In this document: in pieces, positions 60,501-64,000 of the stretch
Layout: each line of letters opens with the position of its first letter
Numbering within the stretch: the stretch's first letter is position 1
DNA from: Ostrinia nubilalis
Lineage: Eukaryota; Arthropoda; Insecta; Lepidoptera; Crambidae
DNA: 64,000 bases
NCBI RefSeq assembly: GCF_963855985.1
Contig: NC_087117.1
Coordinates: forward strand, 2,429,001-2,493,000
Reading direction: 5' to 3'
Notes under the pieces: generated by a model
Told to the model about the DNA's origin: nothing
The model's database searches: none
The model's input: only the letters and a program-made list of their open reading frames with translations
Made by a program: the position numbers and the translations under genes

Positions 60501-63109
60501 GGTAGTAAGGTCTATTACGTGTACTTTGTAGGGCTCCATGAGACACCTAAAGAGCGCCATCTATACGTGGCATCTGATACTCGTGTGCGGTGGATATTGA
60601 CGAGGTGAGACCTTGTTGTGTAGGAAGTAAGGTCTATTTAGCGCGTACTTTGTAGGGCTTCGCTAGACGCCACTAGAGCGCCATCTGTTAGGAGAGCCTT
60701 AGGAGTGAGACACCTATAGAGCGCCATATAGAGAGAGAGCCATCTTTGCACTCGTGCGTAGTGGATATTTATGAGGTAAGGTCACTTTCAGAGCTCGACG
60801 GATTAGGCCCGGTTTCCGCCAAGGCGGAGCGGAGCGGAGAAGAGAGGAGATGTGTCGGGCGGACGAAGTTTTCTATAGAATTTGACAGCAGCCTTGGTAC
60901 GGCGCGGAGTGGTTTTGTGCGGAGCGGAGAAGAGATGTGTAAATAATGAAATCTGCTTGGTTATCCAAAACACTTCTCTACTTCGCTTTGGTGGAAAGTG
61001 GGGCTTAATGCCGATGCGGCAACAAGTTTCTAGAGTGGAGGCCACGTACCGTAATCAGCGTGGGACGTCCACCCACAAGGTGGACCGACGACCTCATAAT
61101 GGTAGAAGAAAGACGCTGGATGCAGGCCCCTACCAACCGGTCATTGTGGAAATCATTGGGGGAGGTCTATGTTCGACAGTGGATGTCCTATGATTCATTC
61201 GTATCATTAGGAGAGTCTTATTTTAAAAAGTTTCTAACTATTTCAATTTCATCCTGTATAATCTTGTCACATAACCGCTATATTATTGCTCCCAGGACTG
61301 CACAACGGCGGTGGTGACCAGTTCATCCATCAGCAGCGTGCCAAGAACACGGGTGTACCGCCTCGCGCACTCGCCGCCGAGACTGCACGCGCAAGGCACG
61401 CTGTTGGAGCGCGCAGGTTAGTGTTGTACAACTATCGATAGTTGACTGTCGATAGGTCACTATAAAACACACACAATATTTGACACATTTGATTTGTCAT
61501 ACATAGAGCGCTTTCACATTTAGGCGATTTTTCCGCCGCCCATAGACACCCGCTGGCATGGGGCCGTATCTTTTGCATACTATATCTTTCTTTTTCTTTT
61601 CTCGTCCTGTGTGGTATACAATGAAGTGAGTTCTATCTTAGCACCACGATATTAAAATAGATCTATTCTGAAAGAGGTCTTGCTGGAATGAGCCTTGTAG
61701 TTTCACACACTTTTATAAAGTTGTTTACACTTTGACTTCTCGTCGCACACTGACGAACGTTCGTACTACCTGGCCCTTTTATCATGTTGATTAGAATGGG
61801 GCGAGTGAAGTGGGTGTGTTAGTCAGTATGCACATATTTGATTTACTTCAATTTGGTTATTTTTACCGTTAGATAATTACTGGCAACTAGTGGTGACTGA
61901 GTTTGTTCCGGTGTTTCTTCTCAGCACTTGCCATATGTTTGTCTCGAAGCGCTGGTAGGGCCCAAAAGATAAGGAGACATGTAAAGTGCCCCATAAGGGC
62001 TACCTTTTTTATTTACTATATTTTGACGTTCATAAATGCCACCAGTGGTCTAAATTGGATAAAATATTTTTGATTTTGAGTATAATTACGTATAATTAAA
62101 AAAAAAATTAGGGAAAAAATATTAAGAAATGGTAATAATTTAAATAAATTCATGCGAATTAATCATACATTTACTGATTTTCTAACAATTCTCACAGAAT
62201 CGCCAGAGACGCGGAGTTTCAACGGCTCCTGGGACAGCCGGTCCGGCGACGGAGACGATACCGATTGCAGCGACACCGGCATGCTTATACGAGGTGAGTG
62301 CGGATCATCAGGTCATTCAGCCTCCTTGCTCAATACCCGGAAGATGAAGCTGGGTGAAATGGTTCCGAGGTGATATGAGAACACTAAATATTCCATTTTG
62401 TTTACCCAGGTGATATATCACACAGGTGAGCAAAGTGGAATAATCCATAACTGTGTAATTAAAATAAATAAATAATAAGGGCGTCCTCGGAAAACCAGCT
62501 TCTGCGCATGCTCGCACGGCCCTTTCTAAACCAAAGGCGCGTGATTTTTTTTGTCAGTCACAGAAATACCCGTCACATTTAACCCGTGTGTGTCTTTCTT
62601 CCGAAAACAGGCATAAAAACTATTATATTTCTTTTAGTTTCAATCTATCTCCTATAACACATCTAATTCGCTACTGTTGTTTAAGCGTGAATGAGTAAAT
62701 ACATCCATTAATACCAGTTAATCCTTAAAAACTTAAACAAATACCAGCATATTGTTTTGTTTTTAGAATTATTGTTGTTATATACCTGTATCTACCCGTG
62801 CGAAGCCGGGGCAGGCTGCAAGTATTTATTATAAAAGATTAGCGTGGGGCGTCCATGCTTCACAAGATTATTATTTATCTATTCGAACTGTTTACTCAGT
62901 CAGTCTGTTTTCTAAATAAATACATCTTAATTCCAGAAAACTCGCTATCCGTCCACGACATACCGCCCGCGCAGATATTCACGACGCGGCTGTCGTGCGG
63001 CGCGCCCGCCTACTGCTCGCTGTGGCGCTGCGCCCGCCCGGGGCGGAGCCCTACCGTCTTACACGTGTACGGCGGGCCCGAGGTGCAGACCGTCACCAAC
63101 AGCTACAAG
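33305..63109 (+). CDS. DPP8/9: Dipeptidyl peptidase 8/9 homologue (S9B), 3' end outside window
   Basis: Fourteen exons (33305..33591, 37653..37854, 41675..41853, 42828..42925, 43328..43430, 44535..44656, 46142..46265, 47051..47198, 48782..48965, 50449..50555, 51290..51442, 61296..61416, 62198..62293, 62937..63109) splice into exactly 699 open codons. The family is cytosolic serine peptidases that remove X-Pro dipeptides from N-termini. Visible hallmarks are SREEQLLLERQRVAAWGIASY in the N-terminal part, the substrate-anchoring Glu pair in TQEEFSRYTGFWW (E240/E241), RIVYEEVDESDV, WINVHDI, and LHVYGGPEVQTV with the oxyanion-hole Tyr (Y686). The catalytic GWSYGG serine and the Asp and His should follow beyond the edge. 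There is no signal peptide, as expected for DPP8/9 rather than DPP4. Exons 3, 8, 9, 11 and 14 each have tandem partial copies beside them. Drosophila CG3744 is the likely orthologue. Confidence 0.95.
34590..35360. mobile_element. Element with ACGGAACGCTAGTAATATG ends
   Basis: TATACGGAACGCTAGTAATA at the left and its near-complement near 35345 are inverted; a third related end lies at 35685..35710. The interior is AT-rich with no recognised frame. It lies in DPP8/9 intron 1. Confidence 0.5.
36063..37215. mobile_element. Foldback element, arms of about 285 bp
   Basis: The ends share AATGAGGATCA in inverted orientation. Inner arms share GATGACGTCACT / AGTGACGTCACG, CCGGCGTACT and AACTATCAGTTTTAGA. 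The arms are clearly diverged. The centre has a C-rich stretch (36780..36880). Confidence 0.7.
37306..37382. repeat. Second copy of the 80-bp GGCTAGCCAGCGCC repeat
   Basis: Matches 20592..20672: GACACGCGGCAGTGTCAAGC, TTCAAGCAAAG, CTGGCTAGCCAGCGCC, TGTAATATTACACGAAC. Confidence 0.75.
37508..37605 (+). repeat. Dispersed repeat (GGGCAGATATGTACCATCC)
   Basis: Near-identical to 10080..10190 and inverted relative to 17745..17815. It ends about 50 bp before DPP8/9 exon 2. Confidence 0.65.
37653..37854 (+). CDS. DPP8/9: DPP8/9 exon 2
   Basis: The acceptor is TATTCTCTTCCAG and the donor GTAACT. It encodes WSREEQLLLERQRVAAWGIA, a signature of DPP8/9 N-termini. Ends on a codon boundary. Confidence 0.92.
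37855..41674 (+). repeat. Irregular tandem array containing the acceptor and 5' part of DPP8/9 exon 3
   Basis: Almost all of intron 2's last 3.8 kb consists of variants of GCGCCATCTCTTGATCAAAC, then AGAACTTTATTCTCCCGCAG, then exon-3-like CTCCGCCCCTAGTCCC and CTCGCTCGCTCAGCACAGGC. Seven units (starting near 38189, 38708, 39651, 40456, 40729, 40885 and 41457) continue through exon 3 codons GCALTPAMCPRAPALVAHAA and then break back into intron-like ACGTATAGCAAAACAGCGCC. A 125-bp segment with CTTTATAAGATCCC is also duplicated (38265, 39725). Unit lengths vary by tens to hundreds of bases, unlike a simple satellite. Confidence 0.88.
41675..41853 (+). CDS. DPP8/9: DPP8/9 exon 3
   Basis: Preceded by TTATTCTCCCGCAG. 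It encodes SPPLVPRSLSTGGG, then ALTPAMCPRAPALVAHAARG and DVWLAGAVARPARLTY, which aligns in length with the DPP9 stretch ending ICPADPAFFSF and DLWVANIETGEERRLTF. Only this copy continues into DVWLAG and a GTTAGT donor; upstream copies break off after about AHAA. Confidence 0.85.
41870..42450. mobile_element. Nested set: MITE containing a MITE containing an RTE tail
   Basis: The outer flanks resemble the 21625..21768 element (TTTCGCGTTCCATTTGAA and CGAAACGTCTAGCTGTGAGT). Inside is a GATCGTTCCATCCACGAAG MITE (about 41930..42350), and inside that an RTE remnant (41986..42192, minus) flanked by AAGTGTTAT on both sides. Confidence 0.7.
41986..42192 (-). mobile_element. RTE-type LINE 3' insertion with target duplication
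   Basis: Minus-strand codons read RWIDDIVKVAGKRWTQAATN and WKALGEAYVQQW with the (CAT)n tail next to the left AAGTGTTAT. The same 9 bp follows the other end. Confidence 0.75.
42828..42925 (+). CDS. DPP8/9: DPP8/9 exon 4 (substrate-binding Glu pair)
   Basis: Encodes LADDPRQAGVPCYVTQEEFS and RYTGFWWQPKSD. The QEEF Glu pair binds the substrate N-terminus in S9B enzymes. Acceptor GTCCCCAG, donor GTGAGC. Confidence 0.93.
42990..43125. mobile_element. MITE with CCCGTATTCACAAA ends
   Basis: Second copy of the 16920..17065 family: GCCCGTATTCACAAACATTA and TTGTTTGTGAATCCGG. A third copy lies at 44020..44160. Confidence 0.7.
43328..43430 (+). CDS. DPP8/9: DPP8/9 exon 5
   Basis: Encodes DVFRIVYEEVDESDVKIFSF, matching the DPP9 LRILYEEVDESEV segment. 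Acceptor TTTTTCACAG, donor GTTGGT. Confidence 0.93.
43580..43712 (+). mobile_element. RTE-type LINE 3' remnant
   Basis: ACTAGGTGGACCGACGATCT and TGGGGGAGGCCTTTGTCCAG with a GGCTGAAACGAACGAAC end. Confidence 0.75.
44020..44160. mobile_element. MITE, CCCGTATTCACA family, third copy
   Basis: Contains ACACACGAACCTATCACAGA and GTGCGTTCGATTTGCTGCTT, with a weaker match at the left end. Confidence 0.6.
44300..44460 (-). mobile_element. RTE-type LINE remnant
   Basis: The complement of GCCACTTTAGCTTTGCTAAT reads as AKLKWQW, and CTCCAGAACCTTGCTGCCCC is the segment shared with 20220 and 49860. Confidence 0.65.
44535..44656 (+). CDS. DPP8/9: DPP8/9 exon 6
   Basis: Encodes RFPRAGTPNAKSVLKMVTFR, like the DPP9 YRYPRTGSKNPKIALK segment. 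Acceptor TATACCGCAG, donor GTATGT. Confidence 0.9.
44915..45465. repeat. Large palindrome, arms over 220 bp
   Basis: Arms beginning GGCGTCTTTTTTTTTCGCGC and including ACTTACTATG, GAACTGAGTTACGAGCATTA and TACATACTAGATTTGC are near-perfect inverted copies with a centre near 45200. MITE-like; non-coding. It lies in DPP8/9 intron 6. Confidence 0.88.
45755..45895 (+). mobile_element. tRNA-derived SINE
   Basis: The head has an A-box-like GATAGCCGAACGGTGAAGG and a B box CATGGGTTCGATCCCC with tRNA-like spacing, followed by a TGTGGTAAACCCACTTATGA body also present at 28300. Confidence 0.7.
45925..46085. mobile_element. MITE of the GCGGAGCGGAG / TTGGTTATCCAAAAC family
   Basis: Has CCAAAGCGGAGCAGAGCGGA, GGGCGGAC and GATTGGTTATTCAAAAAC. 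The same family makes up part of the higher-order units at 51830, 57990, 58940, 59760 and 60810. Confidence 0.6.
46142..46265 (+). CDS. DPP8/9: DPP8/9 exon 7
   Basis: Encodes LKEAFPWFEYLARVGWTPCG, like DPP9 SLFPKVEYIARAGWTRDG, a conserved propeller segment. Acceptor ATATTTTCAG, donor GTGAGT. Confidence 0.93.
46285..46440 (-). mobile_element. Short dispersed element (CATACATACTCACAAA type)
   Basis: Contains ATACCAAATTTCATTGAAAT, CAGCCGTTTAGA and CAAACATACATACTCACAAA. This is a common Lepidopteran Helitron/SINE-like motif set read on the minus strand. Confidence 0.55.
46549..46766 (+). mobile_element. Truncated mariner-type MITE
   Basis: TACAGGGTGGAAACGATAAG and TGATCTCACTCGATTATTTC match the left half of the complete copy at 56143..56820. 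The right half is absent. Confidence 0.75.
46795..46950. mobile_element. MITE, GATCGTTTCATCCACGAAG family, rearranged
   Basis: Third copy of the 3399..3575 family; the internal part is inverted relative to the others. Confidence 0.6.
47051..47198 (+). CDS. DPP8/9: DPP8/9 exon 8
   Basis: Encodes VWVQLLDRKQQRLELALIP, like DPP9 AMFLDRPQQWLQLVLLP, and ends ...AKEPLDQ at a GTACTC donor, phase 0. The last 90 nt and the donor are repeated downstream. Confidence 0.92.
47199..48330 (+). repeat. Tandem partial copies of DPP8/9 exon 8 with donor
   Basis: The first copy 47240..47329 is the last 90 nt of exon 8 (GTGGAACAGTTC to GATCAG) followed by a GTACT donor, 131 bp after the original. More copies end near 47461, 47702, 47933, 48071 and 48312, alternating with shorter versions keeping only TACGGAACCCC to CTTGGA. 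Spacers contain TTTTAGGAATAA. Divergence grows along the array and several copies have frame-changing deletions. Confidence 0.9.
48482..48606. mobile_element. Small MITE with GGGTTGCACCAT ends
   Basis: AGGCTGGGTTGCACCATCTT and TGGTGCAACTCAGCCTAA are inverted; family of 7446..7552. Confidence 0.75.
48782..48965 (+). CDS. DPP8/9: DPP8/9 exon 9
   Basis: Encodes EAWINVHDILHFLPSAPGEA and HLHLYLVTCAI, matching DPP9 NVWINVHDIFYPF and CHLYKVTAV. Acceptor TCCCTTCCAG, donor GTGAGT, phase 1 end. Confidence 0.94.
49034..49131 (+). pseudogene. Partial copy 1 of DPP8/9 exon 9
   Basis: Exactly 166 bp after exon 9's donor, the last 98 nt of the exon recur after a new CTCTCCTGCCAG acceptor and before the same GTGAGTATACC donor. 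The copy expects 2 nt from the preceding exon, but exon 9 supplies 1, so inclusion would shift frame to an early TAA. Confidence 0.9.
49200..49297 (+). pseudogene. Partial copy 2 of DPP8/9 exon 9
   Basis: Identical by eye to copy 1, again 166 bp further on, with its own acceptor and donor. A third remnant (49751..49802) after the pyrimidine tract keeps only the CACCTGCACCTGTATCTGG end and a GTGAGT donor. Confidence 0.9.
49310..49750 (+). repeat. Long CTCTCCTGTC pyrimidine microsatellite
   Basis: About 440 bp of nearly pure pyrimidine on the plus strand, built from TCTCTCCTGTCC variants. It expanded from the CTCTCCTGTCCTC spacer present between the exon 9 copies. Confidence 0.95.
49886..50031 (-). 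mobile_element. LINE 3' end, copy 1 (ATTTTTGATTTTG tail)
   Basis: Inverted relative to 61938..62078; both share GGGCCCTACCAGCGCTTCGA and GGGCACTTTACATGTCTCC in complement and end in (ATTTTG)n. A probable non-LTR 3' UTR. Confidence 0.65.
50035..50330. mobile_element. RTE-type LINE fragments in both orientations
   Basis: 50035..50240 (minus) gives SKLKWHWTGH and FLRDRIRNEEIRKQTKVADI. 50255..50330 (plus) holds GGAGGCCTTTGTCCAGCAGT. The two pieces are head to head. Confidence 0.7.
50449..50555 (+). CDS. DPP8/9: DPP8/9 exon 10
   Basis: Encodes LSREPITAGDWEIMGRKIW, like DPP9 [20 protein letters not shown]. Acceptor TTGTCCTGCAG, donor GTACGT, ending on a codon boundary. Confidence 0.92.
51290..51442 (+). 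CDS. DPP8/9: DPP8/9 exon 11 (source of the large exon array)
   Basis: A 153-nt phase 0-0 exon with acceptor TTCTGTTGCAG and donor GTGAGA. It encodes VDEARQLVYFLGLRETPLER and HLYAAPY, then LLTTVGHSCAVDIDE, aligned with DPP9 [20 protein letters not shown] and the SHSCSM region of the propeller. It is the only copy with the VDEAR start and a good polypyrimidine tract. Confidence 0.93.
52747..55720 (+). mobile_element. 5'-truncated CR1/Jockey-group LINE
   Basis: Starts inside the endonuclease domain and ends with CAATAAAGATTTTAAATAAATAAAATAAG. A possible short target duplication AAGTTA is seen at 52741 and 55720. Nested in the hAT element. Confidence 0.85.
52853..55453 (+). CDS. LINE endonuclease/reverse transcriptase (N-terminally truncated)
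   Basis: One uninterrupted frame of 866 codons; coding similarity begins earlier, near 52760 (PCLDSTSYALPGFILIRNDR), without an in-frame ATG at its true start. The first third is the C-terminal part of an APE-type endonuclease (GGGGVAIYLRS, VIMGDFNTNL, WLDLIITS and the SRHDLVF catalytic-His region). The reverse transcriptase follows with FRPISILPFLSKTLEAVVH, SPFQSGFRPGHSTSTALL, FSNAFNTVDHEVLL, TGVPQGGILSPLLFSIFIN and the YADD box (YADDLQLY). The end is the conserved LFRLWNALPENIR-like C-terminus (IRLWNALPENIRQAPS). Such elements copy their RNA into DNA at a nicked target. The intact frame means recent insertion, but the missing endonuclease N-terminus and 5' UTR make this copy incapable of moving on its own. 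Clade is CR1/L2/Jockey-like; I cannot settle it by eye. Confidence 0.9.
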   Translation: MRSDIPHRVLCMSPAPYSASAEFLFVEINVKGIKAVLGVVYCPPGIDYLSQLESTLEPICTDYTHHVIMGDFNTNLLIKSSSSTKLSSLFTSLNLSILPLQPTHHNIDSPDTWLDLIITSSPDSVIAHGQYAAPGFSRHDLVFATYRLHTTKQKPTTVLMRNFGKVDADAIKRDAASLDWGPVQSAKTVDDKVALFNSNLLSLYDVHAPLRPVKLKHLPAPWISREVRAAMNRRDRAFLNFKKDRSDINWCKYKVARNRCNQMVRSARRGYIHDNINNTSSADVWKFLKTLGIGKRPTTLSHSSFSSDELNTHFSSASTLDPLIRSQTINEITSTTLLLPEVFMFSAVSGDEVRKIILSIKSKAVGFDDISRTMILILLEFLLPFITHIINFSLSSGVFPRNWCKAFVIPLPKIPNPSTLNNFRPISILPFLSKTLEAVVHSQLSKLIFTNNLLSPFQSGFRPGHSTSTALLKVTEDIRMGMEHGQLTLLVLIDFSNAFNTVDHEVLLSLLSRYNMSPVVMDWFASYLCGRQQAVRIDKTISHWRDLVTGVPQGGILSPLLFSIFINSLTFGIGSSHHLYADDLQLYRHCRFDEIDQAVHRLNDDLEHIREWSNRYGVAVNPNKCQAIIIGSQRQLCRLNMNSVSTVTFNSVDIPYCTSVKNLGLYLDSTLGWTTQVSEISRKVTATLRSLCRLKYFLPVKTKILLVHALIFPLIDYADVCYPDLNQVLLNKLDRLLNSCIRFIFCLRKYDHISSYRSELKWLPVPLRRNARILTTLFTILNDPNAPSYLKSQYTLLSSTHVRQLRSSNKLLLSTPSHRTGFLSNSFLLQSIRLWNALPENIRQAPSKFVFKYSVRKHFLERISSS
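56143..56820. mobile_element. Mariner-type MITE nested in the hAT element
   Basis: The ends CAGGGTGGAAACGATAAGTG and complement are flanked by TA on both sides. The arms extend for about 150 bp. The left half of the same family is at 46549..46766. Confidence 0.88.
61005..61195 (+). mobile_element. RTE-type LINE 3' remnant
   Basis: Codons read GRPPTRWTDDLIMVEERRWM and WKSLGEVYVRQW. It closes the exon 11 array about 100 bp before exon 12. Confidence 0.8.
61296..61416 (+). CDS. DPP8/9: DPP8/9 exon 12
   Basis: Encodes TAVVTSSSISSVPRTRVYRL, matching DPP9 FVSHYSSVSTPPCVHVYKL. Its phase 0 start fits exon 11 directly. Acceptor TTGCTCCCAG, donor GTTAGT. Confidence 0.9.
61938..62078 (+). mobile_element. 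LINE 3' end, copy 2 (ATTTTTGATTTTG tail)
   Basis: Contains GTCTCGAAGCGCTGGTAGGG, AAGTGCCCCATAAGGGCTAC and CAGTGGTCTAAATTGGATAA before the tail; inverted relative to 49886..50031. Confidence 0.65.
62198..62293 (+). CDS. DPP8/9: DPP8/9 exon 13
   Basis: A 96-nt exon rich in Ser, Gly and Asp (SWDSRSGDGDDTDCSDTG), less conserved, in the linker before the hydrolase domain. Acceptor ATTCTCACAG, donor GTGAGT. Phases fit its neighbours. Low complexity makes it the least certain exon. Confidence 0.78.
62937..63109 (+). CDS. DPP8/9: DPP8/9 exon 14 (start of hydrolase domain)
   Basis: Encodes PPAQIFTTRLSCGAP and SPTVLHVYGGPEVQTVTNSY, like DPP9 PPEIFHFHTRSD and [20 protein letters not shown]. Ends phase 0 at GTGAGC. 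Followed by five tandem partial copies. Confidence 0.93.
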
Positions 63110-63959
63110 GTGAGCGAGAGAGAGACTTGTGATATAAGTCGCTATGACGTCACACGCGGCTGTCGTGCGGCGCGCCCGCCTACTGCTCGCTGTGGCGCTG
63201 CGCCCGCCCGGGGCGGAGCCCTACCGTGCTGCACGTGTACGGCGGGCCCGAGGTGCAGACCGTCACCAACAGCTACAAGGTGAGCGAGAGAGAGACTTGT
63301 GATATAAGTCGCTATGACGTCACACGCGGCTGTCGTGCGGCGCGCCCGCCTACTGCTCGCTGTGGCGCTGCGCCCGCCCGGGGCGGAGCCCTACCGTGCT
63401 GCACGTGTACGGCGGGCCCGAGGTGCAGACCGTCACCAACAGCTACAAGGTGAGCGAGAGAGAGACTTGTGATATAAGTCGCTATGACGTCACACGCGGC
63501 TGTCGTGCGGCGCGCCCGCCTACTGCTCGCTGTGGCGCTGCGCCCGCCCGGGGCGGAGCCCTACCGTGCTGCACGTGTACGGCGGGCCCGAGGTGCAGAC
63601 CGTCACCAACAGCTACAAGGTGAGCGAGAGAGAGACTTGTGATATAAGTCGCTATGACGTCACACGCGTCTCTCGTGCGGCGCGCCCGCCTACTGCTCGC
63701 TGTGGCGCTGCGCCCGCCCGGGGCGGAGCCCTACCGTGCTGCACGTGTACGGCGGGCCCGAGGTGCAGACCGTCACCAACAGCTACAAGGTGAGCGAGAG
63801 AGAGACTTGTGATATAAGTCGCTATGACGTCACACGCGTCTCTCGTGCGGCGCGCCCGCCTACTGCTCGCTGTGGCGCTGCGCCCGCCCGGGGCGGAGCC
63901 CTACCGTGCTGCACGTGTACGGCGGGCCCGAGGTGCAGACCGTCACCAACAGCTACAAG
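63110..63959 (+). repeat. Five tandem partial copies of DPP8/9 exon 14, 170-bp period
   Basis: The last 136 nt of exon 14 (from ACGCGGCTGTCGTGCGGCG to AGCTACAAG) plus a 34-nt spacer starting GTGAGCGAGAGAGAGACTTG recur with ends at 63279, 63449, 63619, 63789 and 63959, exactly 170 bp apart. All copies have GTGCTGCACGTG where the true exon has GTCTTACACGTG. The last two share CACGCGTCTCTCGTG instead of CACGCGGCTGTCGTG. The period is not a multiple of three, so read-through shifts frame and meets a TGA at the next donor. Confidence 0.95.
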
Positions 63960-64000
63960 GTGAGCGAGAGAGAGAGAGACTTGTGAAAATAGGCCTTCCA
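63960..64000 (+). other. Start of the intron after the exon 14 array
   Basis: The last unit has a longer GAGAGAGAGAGA run and then leaves the repeat (GAAAATAGGCCTTCCA), so the array ends just inside the window. Confidence 0.7.

Larger units (their letters stand above)
51443..60780 (+). repeat. Higher-order array of DPP8/9 exon 11 copies
   Basis: Eleven 135-nt copies of the last 45 codons of exon 11, each with GTGAG donor: 51479..51613, 52063..52197, 52234..52368, 52405..52539, 57308..57442, 57479..57613, 57650..57784, 58297..58431, 58468..58602, 59238..59372 and 60059..60193. Neighbouring copies are exactly 171 bp apart (135 nt plus a 36-nt spacer GTGAGACCTTGTTG...GGGGCAG). They are nearly identical, mainly GATATT versus GACATT. 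Between blocks lie decayed copies with the middle deleted (about 51713, 57884, 58699, 58819, 59471, 59649, 60283, 60405, 60525, 60640), a short RTE piece (CTAGGTGGACCGACGATCTG), and a GCGGAGCGGAG MITE, repeated as larger units. The copies begin CTAGTACAC instead of CTGGTATAC. Confidence 0.95.

Noticed and set aside
63226..63963. A series of 75-codon frames, one per 170-bp unit
   Set aside because: They are the exon 14 copies read in a wrong frame and stop at each donor TGA.

Overview
This window is nuclear genomic DNA from an insect, almost certainly a moth or butterfly (Lepidoptera). The evidence is long introns with GT-AG splice sites, AT-rich introns around GC-rich exons, and repeat families typical of Lepidoptera. 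These include Lep1-like Helitron fragments ending near CAAAAGCTAGT, a repeat carrying TACGGAACCCTAAAA, and many RTE-type LINE tails ending in (GAT)n. There is no bacterial-style gene organisation. No functional tRNA, rRNA or CRISPR array was seen.

Three genes can be assembled exon by exon with matching splice phases. (1) Minus strand, 22619 down past 1161: a CNNM-family metal transporter, the orthologue of Drosophila unextended (uex). Six exons are visible (signal peptide, acidic extracellular segment, DUF21 membrane domain, start of the CBS region) and the 3' end lies beyond the left edge. (2) Plus strand, 24818-31420: an intact six-exon THAP9/P-element-type transposase gene of 883 codons. 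(3) Plus strand, 33305 to beyond 63109: a dipeptidyl peptidase 8/9 homologue. Fourteen exons give an uninterrupted 699-codon frame through the beta-propeller and into the hydrolase domain; the catalytic Ser/Asp/His lie past the right edge.

The rest is intron and intergenic DNA packed with transposable elements, many nested. The clearest is a non-autonomous hAT element (52563-57286) with a perfect 8-bp target duplication. It has itself received a 5'-truncated LINE with an open endonuclease/RT frame and a mariner-type MITE. A second hAT element with a perfect 8-bp duplication (32107-33035) sits just upstream of the DPP8/9 start codon.

The most unusual feature is repeated partial duplication of host exons. 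One uex exon and five DPP8/9 exons (3, 8, 9, 11, 14) are accompanied by tandem copies of part of the exon plus its splice site. The unit sizes are about 131, 166, 170 and 171 bp, and about 340-360 bp in uex. DPP8/9 exon 11 has eleven near-identical extra copies spread over 9 kb. Each is a 45-codon, phase 0-0 unit with a 36-nt spacer that is itself open in frame. I regard these exon-edge arrays as the best candidate for an undescribed phenomenon. Assembly error must be excluded first, but variant units and a transposon dated by its target duplication inside one array argue that at least part is real.
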